DNA of 12,438 nucleotides from Leptolyngbya sp. SIO4C1 (GTDB lineage Bacteria; Cyanobacteriota; Cyanobacteriia; Phormidesmidales; Phormidesmidaceae), in NCBI GenBank assembly GCA_010671975.1, contig JAAHIA010000108.1, positions 1 through 12,438 on the forward strand. Reading direction: 5' to 3'. Below are positions 6,138-12,438 of the stretch, in pieces. The notes beneath the pieces were generated by a model. The model was given only the letters and a program-made list of their open reading frames with translations, searched no databases and was not told the DNA's origin. The position numbers and the translations under genes were made by a program. Position 1 is the first letter of the stretch, and each line of letters opens with the position of its first letter.

Positions 6138-8804
6138 TTAGCCTGGGCTGTCGGCAGCCGAGTCTTCCGAGCCTGCTGTGGGCGTCTCAATGTCCGTGGC
6201 GCTAATTTCTTCCAGGGTTTCAACGATGGCTTCGGTCGTCTCGGCGACCGAGTCGGCTGAGTCCTCCTCGGTCTGCAGCTCTGGGATAATCGCAACGGCC
6301 GCGATCGCATCGTCGTCATCTAGCCGCTGCAGGTGCACGCCGGTGGCCATGCGCGACTGCACCGAAATGGCGCAGACGGCCTGACGAATAATGATACCTC
6401 GGTTGGTTACCAGCATCAGCTCGTCCTGCGGGCTGACTACGCGCAGCGCCACCAGTTCGTCCTTTTTCTTACGGAATTTCATGCCGACCAAGCCCATGCC
6501 GGCTCGGTTCTGCAGCCGAAAATTGTTCACCGGTACGCGCTTGCCCAGTCCGGCCCCGGTAATCACTAACACCCAAGGACCTTCGCTACAGTCCTCGGCA
6601 TTTTCCACCTCGTCGGCTTCGCTGTCTATGAGGTCGGCCTCGTCCGCTGCGATCGCGGCAGTCACCTGCGCCGGTAGAATATCCATGCTAATCAGGTTAT
6701 CGCCATTGCGTAGCGACATTGCTCGCACCCCTTTAGTCGGTCGCCCGAGCGGCCGCAGCTGGTCGTGATTGGCCTGAAAGTGAATGGTCATACCGTTGCG
6801 CGAGCCGATCAAAATGCTGTCTTCGGAGCGGGCTAACCGCACCCAGCGCAGCTGATCGCCGTCCTCTAGCGAGATCGCAATCAGGCCGTTGGCGCGAATG
6901 TTGCTAAAAGCAGCCAGCGCCGTCTTCTTGATAAAGCCGCCGCGCGTCAGCATCACCAGATAGTCATTCTCCGTGAATTCACTGACGCCGATGACCGAGG
7001 TGACTTTCTCCTCGCGAGGAATTGGCAGCATCTGCACAATCGGATTGCCGCGCGCTACGCGCGATCCTTCTGGAATTTGGTAGGCGCGCAGCGTGTAGGC
7101 CACGCCCCGGTCGGTAAAGAACAGCACATGGTCGTGAGTGCAGCAGGTGATGAAATGCTCGATGCCGTCATCATCTTTCATCTTTGTGCCCGACTTGCCG
7201 CGCGTGGCTCGATTCTGCGCTTCGAACGTATTCACCGGCATCCGCTTGATGTAGCCCTGCTCGGTGACCAGAATCACCACCTGCTCATTGGCAATCAAAG
7301 AGATATCAGTGAGCCCGTCTTCGCCAGCCTGAATGTGCGTGCGTCGCTCGTTGGCGTGGGATGCTCGCAGCTGCTGCAGCTCGTCTTCGATGATGGCAAG
7401 GATGCGATCTCGCTTAGCCAAAATATCGCGCAGATCGGCAATTTTAGTCTGCAGCTCCTCATGCTCTTTTTGAATCTTTTCAGACTCTAGCGCGGTGAGG
7501 CGACGCAGCTGCATTTGCAAAATCGCATCGGCTTGCACCTCAGACAGCCCAAAGGACGCGGTTAGCTCCTGCTTGGCGGTGGCCGTATCGGCCGCATGGC
7601 GGATCAGCGCAATCACCGCATCGAGGTTTTCTAGCGCAATCAAATAGCCCTGCAAAATATGGTCGCGCTCTTCGGCCTTGCGCAGCTCGTACTGCGTCCG
7701 CCGCGTAATCGTCTCAACCCGAAAGTTGATAAAGACTTCTAGGAACTGACGCAGGCTGAGCAGCTGCGGCTCGCCATCGGCAATTGCCAGCATGTTAACG
7801 CCGAAATTATTCTGCAGCGGCGTTTGCTTATAGAGGTTGTTTAGCACCACCTTCGGGTAGGCGTCGCGCTTCAGCTCAATTACCACGCGCATGCCGTCGC
7901 GATCGCTTTCATCGCGAATGTCAGAGATGCCGTCTAGCTTGCGATCGTTGACCAGCTCTGCGATCTTTTCAATCAGCGCGGCCTTGTTGGTCTGATAGGG
8001 CAGCTCGGTGATGATAATCGCCTCGCGATCGGGCCGACCCCGCTGCTCTAGGGTCTCAATTGTGGCGACGCCGCGCATCGTTACCGAGCCGCGCCCAGTG
8101 GTGTAGGCATCGCGAATGCCGCTGCTGCCAATAATCAGACCGCCCGTCGGAAAGTCTGGCCCTGGCACATGCTGCATCAGCTCTAGGCTGGTAATTTCCG
8201 GATTGCGAATCAGCGCAATCACGCCGTCAATCAGCTCACCCAGATTGTGGGGCGGAATATTGGTGGCCATGCCCACCGCAATGCCAGAAGACCCGTTCAG
8301 CAGCAGCTGCGGTACCCGTGCTGGCAGCACCGTCGGCTCCTGCTGCGAGCCGTCAAAGTTATCCACAAAATCGACGGTGTCAGACTCGATGTCGGCCAGC
8401 ATGGCAGCGCTGGTCAGCGCCTGCAGACGACATTCGGTATATCGCATCGCCGCTGGCGGGTCGTTGTCAATCGAGCCAAAGTTGCCGTGCCCGTTAATCA
8501 GCGGTGCCCGCATTGAGAAGTCTTGAGCCATGCGCACCAGCGCGTCATAGACGGCGGTATCGCCATGCGGATGATACTTACCCAGCACCTCTCCCACAAC
8601 GCGAGCGCACTTACGGAACGGCCGATCTGAGGTGAGCCCCAGCTCATGCATGGCATACAAAATGCGACGATGCACAGGTTTGAGACCATCCCTAGCGTCT
8701 GGAAGCGCTCGCCCTACGATTACGCTCATGGCGTACTCTAGGTAGGATCGAGACATCTCATTGCGCAGATCAGTAGGAACAATCCGCTCTTGAGGGCTGC
8801 TCAT
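6138..8804 (-). CDS. gyrA: DNA gyrase subunit A
   Basis: A type IIA topoisomerase subunit that, with GyrB in an A2B2 complex, introduces negative supercoils using ATP. Length is 888 residues. Numbering matches E. coli through the active site: Arg121-Tyr122 in AAMRYTECR is the DNA-cleaving tyrosine. The quinolone-resistance region HPHGDTAVYDALVRM has Thr83 and Asp87. The GyrA box, QNRATRGKSG (530-539), is the longer variant of the E. coli QRRGGKG and marks gyrase rather than topoisomerase IV. A beta-pinwheel C-terminal domain follows, with an acidic insertion at 719-742 and an acidic, Ser/Thr/Glu-rich tail from about 842. ATG at 8802-8804 is preceded by GGAG at 11 bases. The gene is apparently monocistronic, ending at the terminator at 6061-6092. 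It is transcribed divergently from the deacetylase-fold gene through an AT-rich 211-base gap. Confidence 0.95.
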   Translation of the reverse strand: MSSPQERIVPTDLRNEMSRSYLEYAMSVIVGRALPDARDGLKPVHRRILYAMHELGLTSDRPFRKCARVVGEVLGKYHPHGDTAVYDALVRMAQDFSMRAPLINGHGNFGSIDNDPPAAMRYTECRLQALTSAAMLADIESDTVDFVDNFDGSQQEPTVLPARVPQLLLNGSSGIAVGMATNIPPHNLGELIDGVIALIRNPEITSLELMQHVPGPDFPTGGLIIGSSGIRDAYTTGRGSVTMRGVATIETLEQRGRPDREAIIITELPYQTNKAALIEKIAELVNDRKLDGISDIRDESDRDGMRVVIELKRDAYPKVVLNNLYKQTPLQNNFGVNMLAIADGEPQLLSLRQFLEVFINFRVETITRRTQYELRKAEERDHILQGYLIALENLDAVIALIRHAADTATAKQELTASFGLSEVQADAILQMQLRRLTALESEKIQKEHEELQTKIADLRDILAKRDRILAIIEDELQQLRASHANERRTHIQAGEDGLTDISLIANEQVVILVTEQGYIKRMPVNTFEAQNRATRGKSGTKMKDDDGIEHFITCCTHDHVLFFTDRGVAYTLRAYQIPEGSRVARGNPIVQMLPIPREEKVTSVIGVSEFTENDYLVMLTRGGFIKKTALAAFSNIRANGLIAISLEDGDQLRWVRLARSEDSILIGSRNGMTIHFQANHDQLRPLGRPTKGVRAMSLRNGDNLISMDILPAQVTAAIAADEADLIDSEADEVENAEDCSEGPWVLVITGAGLGKRVPVNNFRLQNRAGMGLVGMKFRKKKDELVALRVVSPQDELMLVTNRGIIIRQAVCAISVQSRMATGVHLQRLDDDDAIAAVAIIPELQTEEDSADSVAETTEAIVETLEEISATDIETPTAGSEDSAADSPG

Positions 8805-8887
8805 ACAGTAAAAAACTCCAAAATGTCGAGAAAATCCACACTAAACCGGCAAATTCTCAAGAATGCTCGGTCTAACGGCTGCAATTT

Positions 8888-8920
8888 TTCAAATTTTCGT
8901 GAAGTACGTGTAATATTCTA
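8888..8920. promoter_or_regulatory. Candidate overlapping divergent promoters, gyrA and deacetylase gene
   Basis: On the minus strand TAGAAT (8915-8920) is a good -10 for gyrA, with TTGGGA 15 bases upstream as a weak -35 (spacing short). On the plus strand TTCAAA (8888-8893), 17 bases, then TAATAT (8911-8916) could serve the deacetylase-fold gene. The two -10 boxes overlap, so the promoters could compete. Both are consensus matches only. Confidence 0.35.
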
Positions 8921-9015
8921 TCACATTTTTCAGCTTCCCAAAGCTGCGGCTACGCTTGAGCTGAGCCCATTTCAAGCCGCTGCGCAGTGCCAGTTACCGC
9001 GAGGGTTGAGTGAAA

Positions 9016-9939
9016 ATGACAGCTACGATTGCCGTTCTCTATGACGATGCGTTTCTACAGCACGATACCGGCGTTGGACATCCCGAAAACGCCGGACGGC
9101 TAACGGCCGTGCAGCGCCACCTGCGCTCTGCTGCCTGGTCAGACTCGCTGCAGTGGCAAACGCCAACGCCGATTGATCGGCGCAGTCCGCTGCCCTGGGT
9201 AGAAGCGGTTCACGCTCCGCAGTATGTCAGCGCGCTCAAGGCCTTTGCCGAGCGGGGCGGCGGCTACCTCGATGGAGATACGGTGGTGTCGCCCCAGAGC
9301 TATGCGATCGCGCTGCTGGCAGTGAATGCCTGGCTCGATGCTGTGGACTGGGTCAGGCAGCAGCCCTCACCGGCCTTTGTGCTAGCGCGGCCGCCGGGCC
9401 ATCATGCTATGCGCGATCGCGGCATGGGCTTTTGCCTGTTTTCCAACGCTGCGATCGCGGCTCACTATGCCCTAGCCCAGCCTGATATTGGCCGAGTTGC
9501 CATCCTCGACTGGGACGTGCATCACGGTAACGGCACCCAGGCGCTAGTCGAAGCTAATCCGCAGATTGCCTACTGCTCGCTGCATCAGTCGCCCGCCTAC
9601 CCCGGCACGGGGCAGAGCTCAGAGCATGGATTGCATCAAAATGTGAGGAATATCCCGATGCCGGCCGGTAGTCAACTGAAAGACTATGCAGCGGCTTTCG
9701 AGCATGAGGTAGTGCCGTTTATTCAAGCTGTGCGGCCCGATCTGCTCATGGTTAGCGCCGGCTACGATGCCACAGCGGCCGATCCGCTTGCCAGCATAGC
9801 GCTGCAGCCCGACGACTATGGCGTCTTGACTCAGCACTGTCGGTCGCTAGCGCCGCGACTGCTGTTTGGTCTAGAAGGCGGCTATGACTACGAGGCGCTG
9901 GCTCAGTCTGTTGCGGCAACGCTGACCGCCTGTTTGTAA
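9016..9939 (+). CDS. Histone deacetylase-fold family hydrolase
   Basis: A zinc-dependent amidohydrolase of the arginase/deacetylase fold, the group containing class II HDACs, AcuC and acetylpolyamine amidohydrolases. Numbered from ATG at 9016 (307 residues, usual for bacterial members), GHPENAGR is at 21-28. RPPGHHA carries the catalytic His129-His130. DWDVHHGNGTQ supplies zinc ligands Asp167 and His169. SAGYDATAADP supplies the third ligand Asp256, and GLEGGYDYEA holds the transition-state Tyr290. All catalytic residues are present, so it should be active. The natural substrate (acetyl-lysine protein, acetylpolyamine or another amide) cannot be read from sequence. The start is ambiguous: GTG at 9010 lies 4 bases after GAGGG (9001-9005), while ATG at 9016 lies 10 bases after it; ATG was chosen as the commoner codon. 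A 291-residue unknown gene follows after 17 bases. Three HIP1 sites lie within. Confidence 0.92.
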   Translation: MTATIAVLYDDAFLQHDTGVGHPENAGRLTAVQRHLRSAAWSDSLQWQTPTPIDRRSPLPWVEAVHAPQYVSALKAFAERGGGYLDGDTVVSPQSYAIALLAVNAWLDAVDWVRQQPSPAFVLARPPGHHAMRDRGMGFCLFSNAAIAAHYALAQPDIGRVAILDWDVHHGNGTQALVEANPQIAYCSLHQSPAYPGTGQSSEHGLHQNVRNIPMPAGSQLKDYAAAFEHEVVPFIQAVRPDLLMVSAGYDATAADPLASIALQPDDYGVLTQHCRSLAPRLLFGLEGGYDYEALAQSVAATLTACL

Positions 9940-9956
9940 AAATTTGGGAGCTGATC

Positions 9957-10832
9957 ATGGCTGAACTGAGCGATCGCGCGCTGAGTGTCCTGCAGGTGCT
10001 AGCCGACTCTGAGGCGCTCACGTCTGATCTTGAGCTGCAAGCAGCGGCGGCCGCTGCCGTCACTCGCCTAGCTGAGTCTGCGCTGACGGCTGAGCAGCTT
10101 CAGGCTCAAGTCGAGACCGTAGTGGCTGCTTTCAAATCTGGTGTAACGTCGCTGCCCGAGCCTATTTCAGCTGTCGTCGTCGCCGCTGCGGCCGAGGTGC
10201 GCAGCTGGCTGCAGACACAGCAGAACAATCTGCTCAACGGGCTCACGGCCTACGTGCAGCAGTTCTCACCGGCGGTTGCCGACCTGACTGACATTGCGGG
10301 TACGCTGATTGCCATACTCAACGACGGTCGCACGACGATCCCCGAGGGGCGGTGGCTGCTGCAGACCGTCCTGCAGCAGTTTGATCTAGCGCAGGCCGTT
10401 CAGACTTGGGTGCCGCCCGAGTGGTTTGCGATCGCGCAGCGGGTCTTTCAATATCGGCAGAACGCCGGCTTTGAGGCCACCGTCTTTGCTGTTGCTCAAG
10501 CCTATTTGCAAAAGTTTCAGTCGCTGCTGACGCCGCAGCTGATTGAGCATATTCTCAAAGAAGGCAGCCTCACCATCGATCCACAAGAGCTTTTAGACGG
10601 TAATTTAGACGCGCTGGCCAACACCCTCTTCTTCAAAATTCAGCTGCTAGAAGCCTCACCGCCCGTTACGAAGACGGATGAGGCCATTGCCGAACAGGTG
10701 CATGAAGCCGTACAGCGCTTCCATGACCGCAGTTCGGCGGCCGTTGATCTCTCTGTGCCGGTCAGTACCGGCGACCTCTCAGTTGGCAGCCCTTGGATAG
10801 TTGAGCCGCCTGCCGATCGCCTAGATCTGTGA
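9957..10832 (+). CDS. 291-residue Ala-rich helical protein, unknown function
   Basis: I do not recognise the family. The protein is soluble: no signal peptide, no credible membrane helix and no cysteine. Residues 1-65 are Ala/Leu/Glu-rich and strongly helical. A helical middle (80-230) contains TWVPPEWFAIAQRVFQ (150-165) and the segment LLTPQLIEHILKEGSLTIDPQELL (190-213). The last 35 or so residues are low-complexity, rich in Ser, Val, Pro and Asp. The start is firm: GGGAG at 9946-9950 is 6 bases before ATG. It follows the deacetylase-fold gene by 17 bases with no terminator between, so the two are probably one operon. It could be a scaffold or partner of that enzyme, or a simple hitch-hiker. 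HIP1 sites lie at 9970 and 10428, and base composition matches the neighbours, so recent transfer is unlikely. Confidence 0.8.
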   Translation: MAELSDRALSVLQVLADSEALTSDLELQAAAAAAVTRLAESALTAEQLQAQVETVVAAFKSGVTSLPEPISAVVVAAAAEVRSWLQTQQNNLLNGLTAYVQQFSPAVADLTDIAGTLIAILNDGRTTIPEGRWLLQTVLQQFDLAQAVQTWVPPEWFAIAQRVFQYRQNAGFEATVFAVAQAYLQKFQSLLTPQLIEHILKEGSLTIDPQELLDGNLDALANTLFFKIQLLEASPPVTKTDEAIAEQVHEAVQRFHDRSSAAVDLSVPVSTGDLSVGSPWIVEPPADRLDL

Positions 10833-10881
10833 CTTTGCTTTGACTTTCTTAACACAGTCTCAAACTGTGACTTTACTTAAC
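10827..10881 (+). repeat. Phased TGACTTT repeats and weak hairpin after orf291
   Basis: CTGTGACTTT(G/A)CTT occurs at 10827-10840 (overlapping the orf291 stop) and 10865-10878, with a third TGACTTT at 10841-10847, 11 bases after the first one. CTTAAC ends two of the units. Within it, CACAGT (10853-10858) and ACTGTG (10864-10869) can form a 6-bp hairpin followed by ACTTTACTT. It might act as a poor terminator, but no proper T-run is present. The 11-base phasing recalls Pho-box-like tandem repeats, but the individual units match that consensus poorly. Confidence 0.4.
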
Positions 10882-11291
10882 AAAAAAGCGAGCTAACCTC
10901 TCTGGAGCGTTCTCTTCACTGGCCGCGTTTGCTAAACCGAACGGTGTCGGTTCGCTCAGCCAAAGGCTGCTCAGCCTGCCAAGACTGGTCTGGAGAAAGG
11001 CTGGCGCTGCTTGAAGCGGGTCAACTATTTTTGTCTATTGTCCCTATTTTTATAAATAAAGATTTAAAAAACTGTATAAATCGATCTTTTTAGTATTTTT
11101 GAGGGTTTTTAGGATTTATGATCCCTTTTAATGCTTTTTAGCCGTTCTGGCTGCCATTTAAGCCCCGATCTATTTGACTGGCAGCTTTCTTTAGCTCGCT
11201 GTATTGCCCATAATGCGAGACGTACCTCTATGTCACACTCTCCCTCTCTTGACCGAGAGATTTTGAAGACAGCCACTAGGAGACGATTGCC
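10833..11291 (+). promoter_or_regulatory. 459-base leader/promoter region of chlL
   Basis: No protein gene fills this gap. It has three parts. At 10900-11020 there is a GC-richer, hairpin-prone stretch: AACCGA/TCGGTT at 10935-10952, then CAGCC and GGCTG alternating at 10957, 10965, 10972 and 10999, giving mutually exclusive pairings. From 11025 to 11140 it is very AT-rich, with -10-like boxes TATAAA (11051 and 11075) and TATGAT (11117), but none has a good -35 at 17 bases. From 11150 to 11265 there is a 7-bp inverted repeat GCTGCCA/TGGCAGC (11150-11185) followed by a T-rich run, and CTCTC/GAGAG (11244-11259) followed by ATTTT. No GTA-N8-TAC site is present. I infer at least one chlL promoter here without fixing it. 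Confidence 0.5.
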
Positions 11292-11295
11292 TTGA
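11230..11295 (+). other. Short upstream reading frame overlapping the chlL start
   Basis: ATG at 11230 opens a 21-codon frame (begins MSHSPSLDREIL, ends RRRLP). Its TGA stop at 11293-11295 overlaps the TTG start of chlL as TTGA. That arrangement is typical of translational coupling, but no ribosome site precedes this ATG and the peptide has no recognised family. It may be chance. Confidence 0.25.
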
Positions 11296-12152
11296 AACTT
11301 TCTGTTTACGGTAAAGGCGGTATCGGTAAATCCACGACCAGCTGCAATATCTCAGTTGCGCTGGCTAAGCGCGGTCGTAAAGTATTGCAGATTGGCTGCG
11401 ACCCCAAGCACGACAGCACCTTCACGCTGACCGGTTTTTTGATTCCGACGATTATCGATACGCTGCAGGAAAAGGACTATCACTACGAGGACATCTGGCC
11501 TGAAGATGTGATCTACAAAGGCTACGGTGGCGTCGACTGCGTTGAAGCCGGCGGTCCTCCGGCTGGGGCCGGCTGTGGCGGCTATGTGGTCGGTGAAACG
11601 GTCAAGCTGCTCAAAGAGCTCAATGCCTTTGATGAATACGACGTCATCCTGTTTGATGTTCTAGGGGATGTCGTTTGCGGTGGGTTTGCTGCGCCGCTCA
11701 ACTACTCTGACTACTGCATGATTGTTACCGACAATGGCTTTGATGCGCTGTTTGCTGCTAACCGTATTGCTGCTTCGGTCCGCGAAAAGGCTCGTACTCA
11801 CCCGCTGCGGCTAGCTGGCCTGATTGGCAATCGCACTTCCAAACGCGACCTGATTGACAAGTACATTGAGTCGGTCCCCATGCCGGTGCTAGAAATTTTG
11901 CCGCTAATTGAAGATATTCGCGTCTCGCGAGTCAAAGGCAAAACTATTTTTGAAATGGCCGAAACCGACCCGTCACTTGAGCCTGTCTGTCAGTACTACT
12001 TAAATATTGCTGACCAGATACTGGCTGGTCCCGAAGGGGTTGTGCCCAAAGATGCCGCTGACCGTGAGCTGTTTGCCCTGCTATCAGATTTCTATCTCAA
12101 CCCGCCGGCAGAGGCCCAGCCCAAAGATGAGCTTGACCTGATGATGGTTTAG
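11292..12152 (+). CDS. chlL: Light-independent protochlorophyllide reductase, ATP-binding iron-sulfur subunit ChlL
   Basis: The homodimeric, nitrogenase-Fe-protein-like reductase that passes electrons with ATP hydrolysis to the ChlN-ChlB catalytic component, reducing protochlorophyllide to chlorophyllide a without light. Its 286 residues are the usual length. P-loop YGKGGIGKST is at 6-15, switch I DPKHD at 37-41, and Cys95 (GAGCGG) and Cys129 (DVVCGG, switch II) are the ligands of the bridging [4Fe-4S] cluster. The start codon is TTG at 11292: family members begin MKL-(A/S)-VYGKGG, no in-frame ATG or GTG lies just upstream, and AGGAGA at 11278-11283 sits 8 bases before it. The enzyme is oxygen-sensitive, so expression is commonly favoured in the dark or at low oxygen; nothing here proves that. 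A DUF5331-like gene starts 185 bases downstream. No HIP1 copy lies within the gene. Confidence 0.97.
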   Translation: MKLSVYGKGGIGKSTTSCNISVALAKRGRKVLQIGCDPKHDSTFTLTGFLIPTIIDTLQEKDYHYEDIWPEDVIYKGYGGVDCVEAGGPPAGAGCGGYVVGETVKLLKELNAFDEYDVILFDVLGDVVCGGFAAPLNYSDYCMIVTDNGFDALFAANRIAASVREKARTHPLRLAGLIGNRTSKRDLIDKYIESVPMPVLEILPLIEDIRVSRVKGKTIFEMAETDPSLEPVCQYYLNIADQILAGPEGVVPKDAADRELFALLSDFYLNPPAEAQPKDELDLMMV

Positions 12153-12209
12153 CCAGACCCAATGTTCTAAAGTGCTTAGTTCAAGGCGATAGGGATTTCT
12201 GTTAAAAAG

Positions 12210-12223
12210 CTAGAAACCTCTAG
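12210..12223 (+). other. Small hairpin between chlL and the next gene
   Basis: CTAGA (12210-12214) and TCTAG (12219-12223) form a 5-bp stem with a 4-base loop. No T-run follows. In the 185-base spacer (12153-12337) I see no terminator, so read-through from chlL into the next gene is likely. Confidence 0.25.
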
Positions 12224-12337
12224 TCAGGAAGACCCATAAGTGCTAGATTGCTGCGATGTTGGGCTAGATGACCGATAACCTCGACAGTGGATATCCTCAT
12301 TTGCCCTTCCTATCGCAGTTTCATCAAAGCCCGAACT

Positions 12338-12438
12338 ATGGCCTTCTTTGAGAACTTCACATCGGTTATTCGCCAAAAGTGGTTAGACTACGTTCGAGCT
12401 AACCGCCCCTGGTTAGAAATTCAGATGAACGAAACTTC
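12338..12438 (+). CDS. DUF5331-like small cyanobacterial protein, 5' end only
   Basis: The frame opens with MAFFENFTSVIRQKWLDYVR and continues ANRPWLEIQMNET to the window edge, so only 33 complete codons are visible. The pattern (M-x-F-F-E-x-F, then K-W-L, then N-R-x-W-L, then Q-M) resembles the start of the cyanobacterial DUF5331 family as I remember it. From memory its members often sit beside chlL or chlN; the function is unknown. ATG at 12338 is chosen because it fits that family start. A GTG at 12287 is in frame and would add 17 residues, and the frame is open back to a stop at 12269. No clear ribosome site precedes the ATG. Co-directional placement after chlL suggests an operon that may continue to chlN. 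Confidence 0.6.
   Translation, partial: MAFFENFTSVIRQKWLDYVRANRPWLEIQMNET

Noticed and set aside
6391..7490. Plus-strand open frames opposite gyrA (6391-6768 and 7077-7490)
   Set aside because: They are antisense to unambiguous GyrA coding sequence, with unnatural composition and no recognisable motif.
10827..10855. Cyanobacterial Pho box (CTTAACCT-type triple repeat)
   Set aside because: The units match the consensus at only about half the positions, spacing is irregular, and no phosphate gene lies downstream.
11117..11141. Seven-codon leader peptide at 11118
   Set aside because: It is too short, lacks a properly spaced ribosome site, and shows no repeated regulatory codon.
1..12438. tRNA or other standard RNA genes, CRISPR arrays, insertion sequences, toxin-antitoxin pairs
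   Set aside because: I looked in all gaps (1-179, 465-602, 3981-4112, 5808-6137, 8805-9015, 10833-11291, 12153-12337) and saw no cloverleaf, repeat-spacer pattern, terminal inverted repeats or transposase frames.

Overview
The window looks like chromosomal DNA of a cyanobacterium. The octamer GCGATCGC (HIP1) occurs 14 times, where roughly 0.2 copies would be expected by chance. One gene is chlL, for the light-independent (dark-operative) protochlorophyllide reductase, and it is followed by the start of a gene resembling a small cyanobacterial family (DUF5331). Protein content and moderately high GC suit a Leptolyngbya- or Synechococcus-like lineage, but the species cannot be named from the sequence. 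I see no insertion sequence, prophage, CRISPR array, tRNA or rRNA.

Layout from left to right. At 1-464 there is non-coding DNA and a 5'-truncated Uma2-type (PD-(D/E)XK) nuclease remnant. At 603-1574 (+) lies malate dehydrogenase, convergent with the minus-strand pair at 1591-3980: a 68-residue unknown protein and polyphosphate kinase ppk1, 5 bases apart. A strong minus-strand terminator at 4057-4086 separates that pair from a 564-residue CmpX-like membrane protein (4113-5807, minus). The 330-base gap before it holds a consensus-quality NtcA-type promoter for the channel gene and the terminator of gyrA. gyrA occupies 6138-8804 (minus). It is divergent from a histone-deacetylase-fold hydrolase (9016-9939, +), which is followed 17 bases later by an unrecognised 291-residue cysteine-free helical protein. 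A 459-base AT-rich, structured leader then precedes chlL (11292-12152, +). A DUF5331-like gene starts at 12338 and runs off the end.

How the genes fit together. Most are housekeeping: central carbon metabolism (mdh), phosphate storage (ppk1), DNA topology (gyrA) and chlorophyll synthesis (chlL). The more informative points are regulatory or structural. These are a palindromic TGTA-N8-TACA site with a -10 box 23 bases downstream of its GTA-N8-TAC core, in front of the channel gene; a second GTA-N8-TAC palindrome just upstream of the orf68-ppk1 start; a TTG start for chlL that overlaps the stop of a 21-codon upstream reading frame; and a long leader with competing hairpins. I did not find a clearly novel multi-gene system. 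The best candidates for undescribed biology are the nitrogen-control promoter on the channel, the small partner of ppk1 and the unknown partner of the deacetylase-fold gene.
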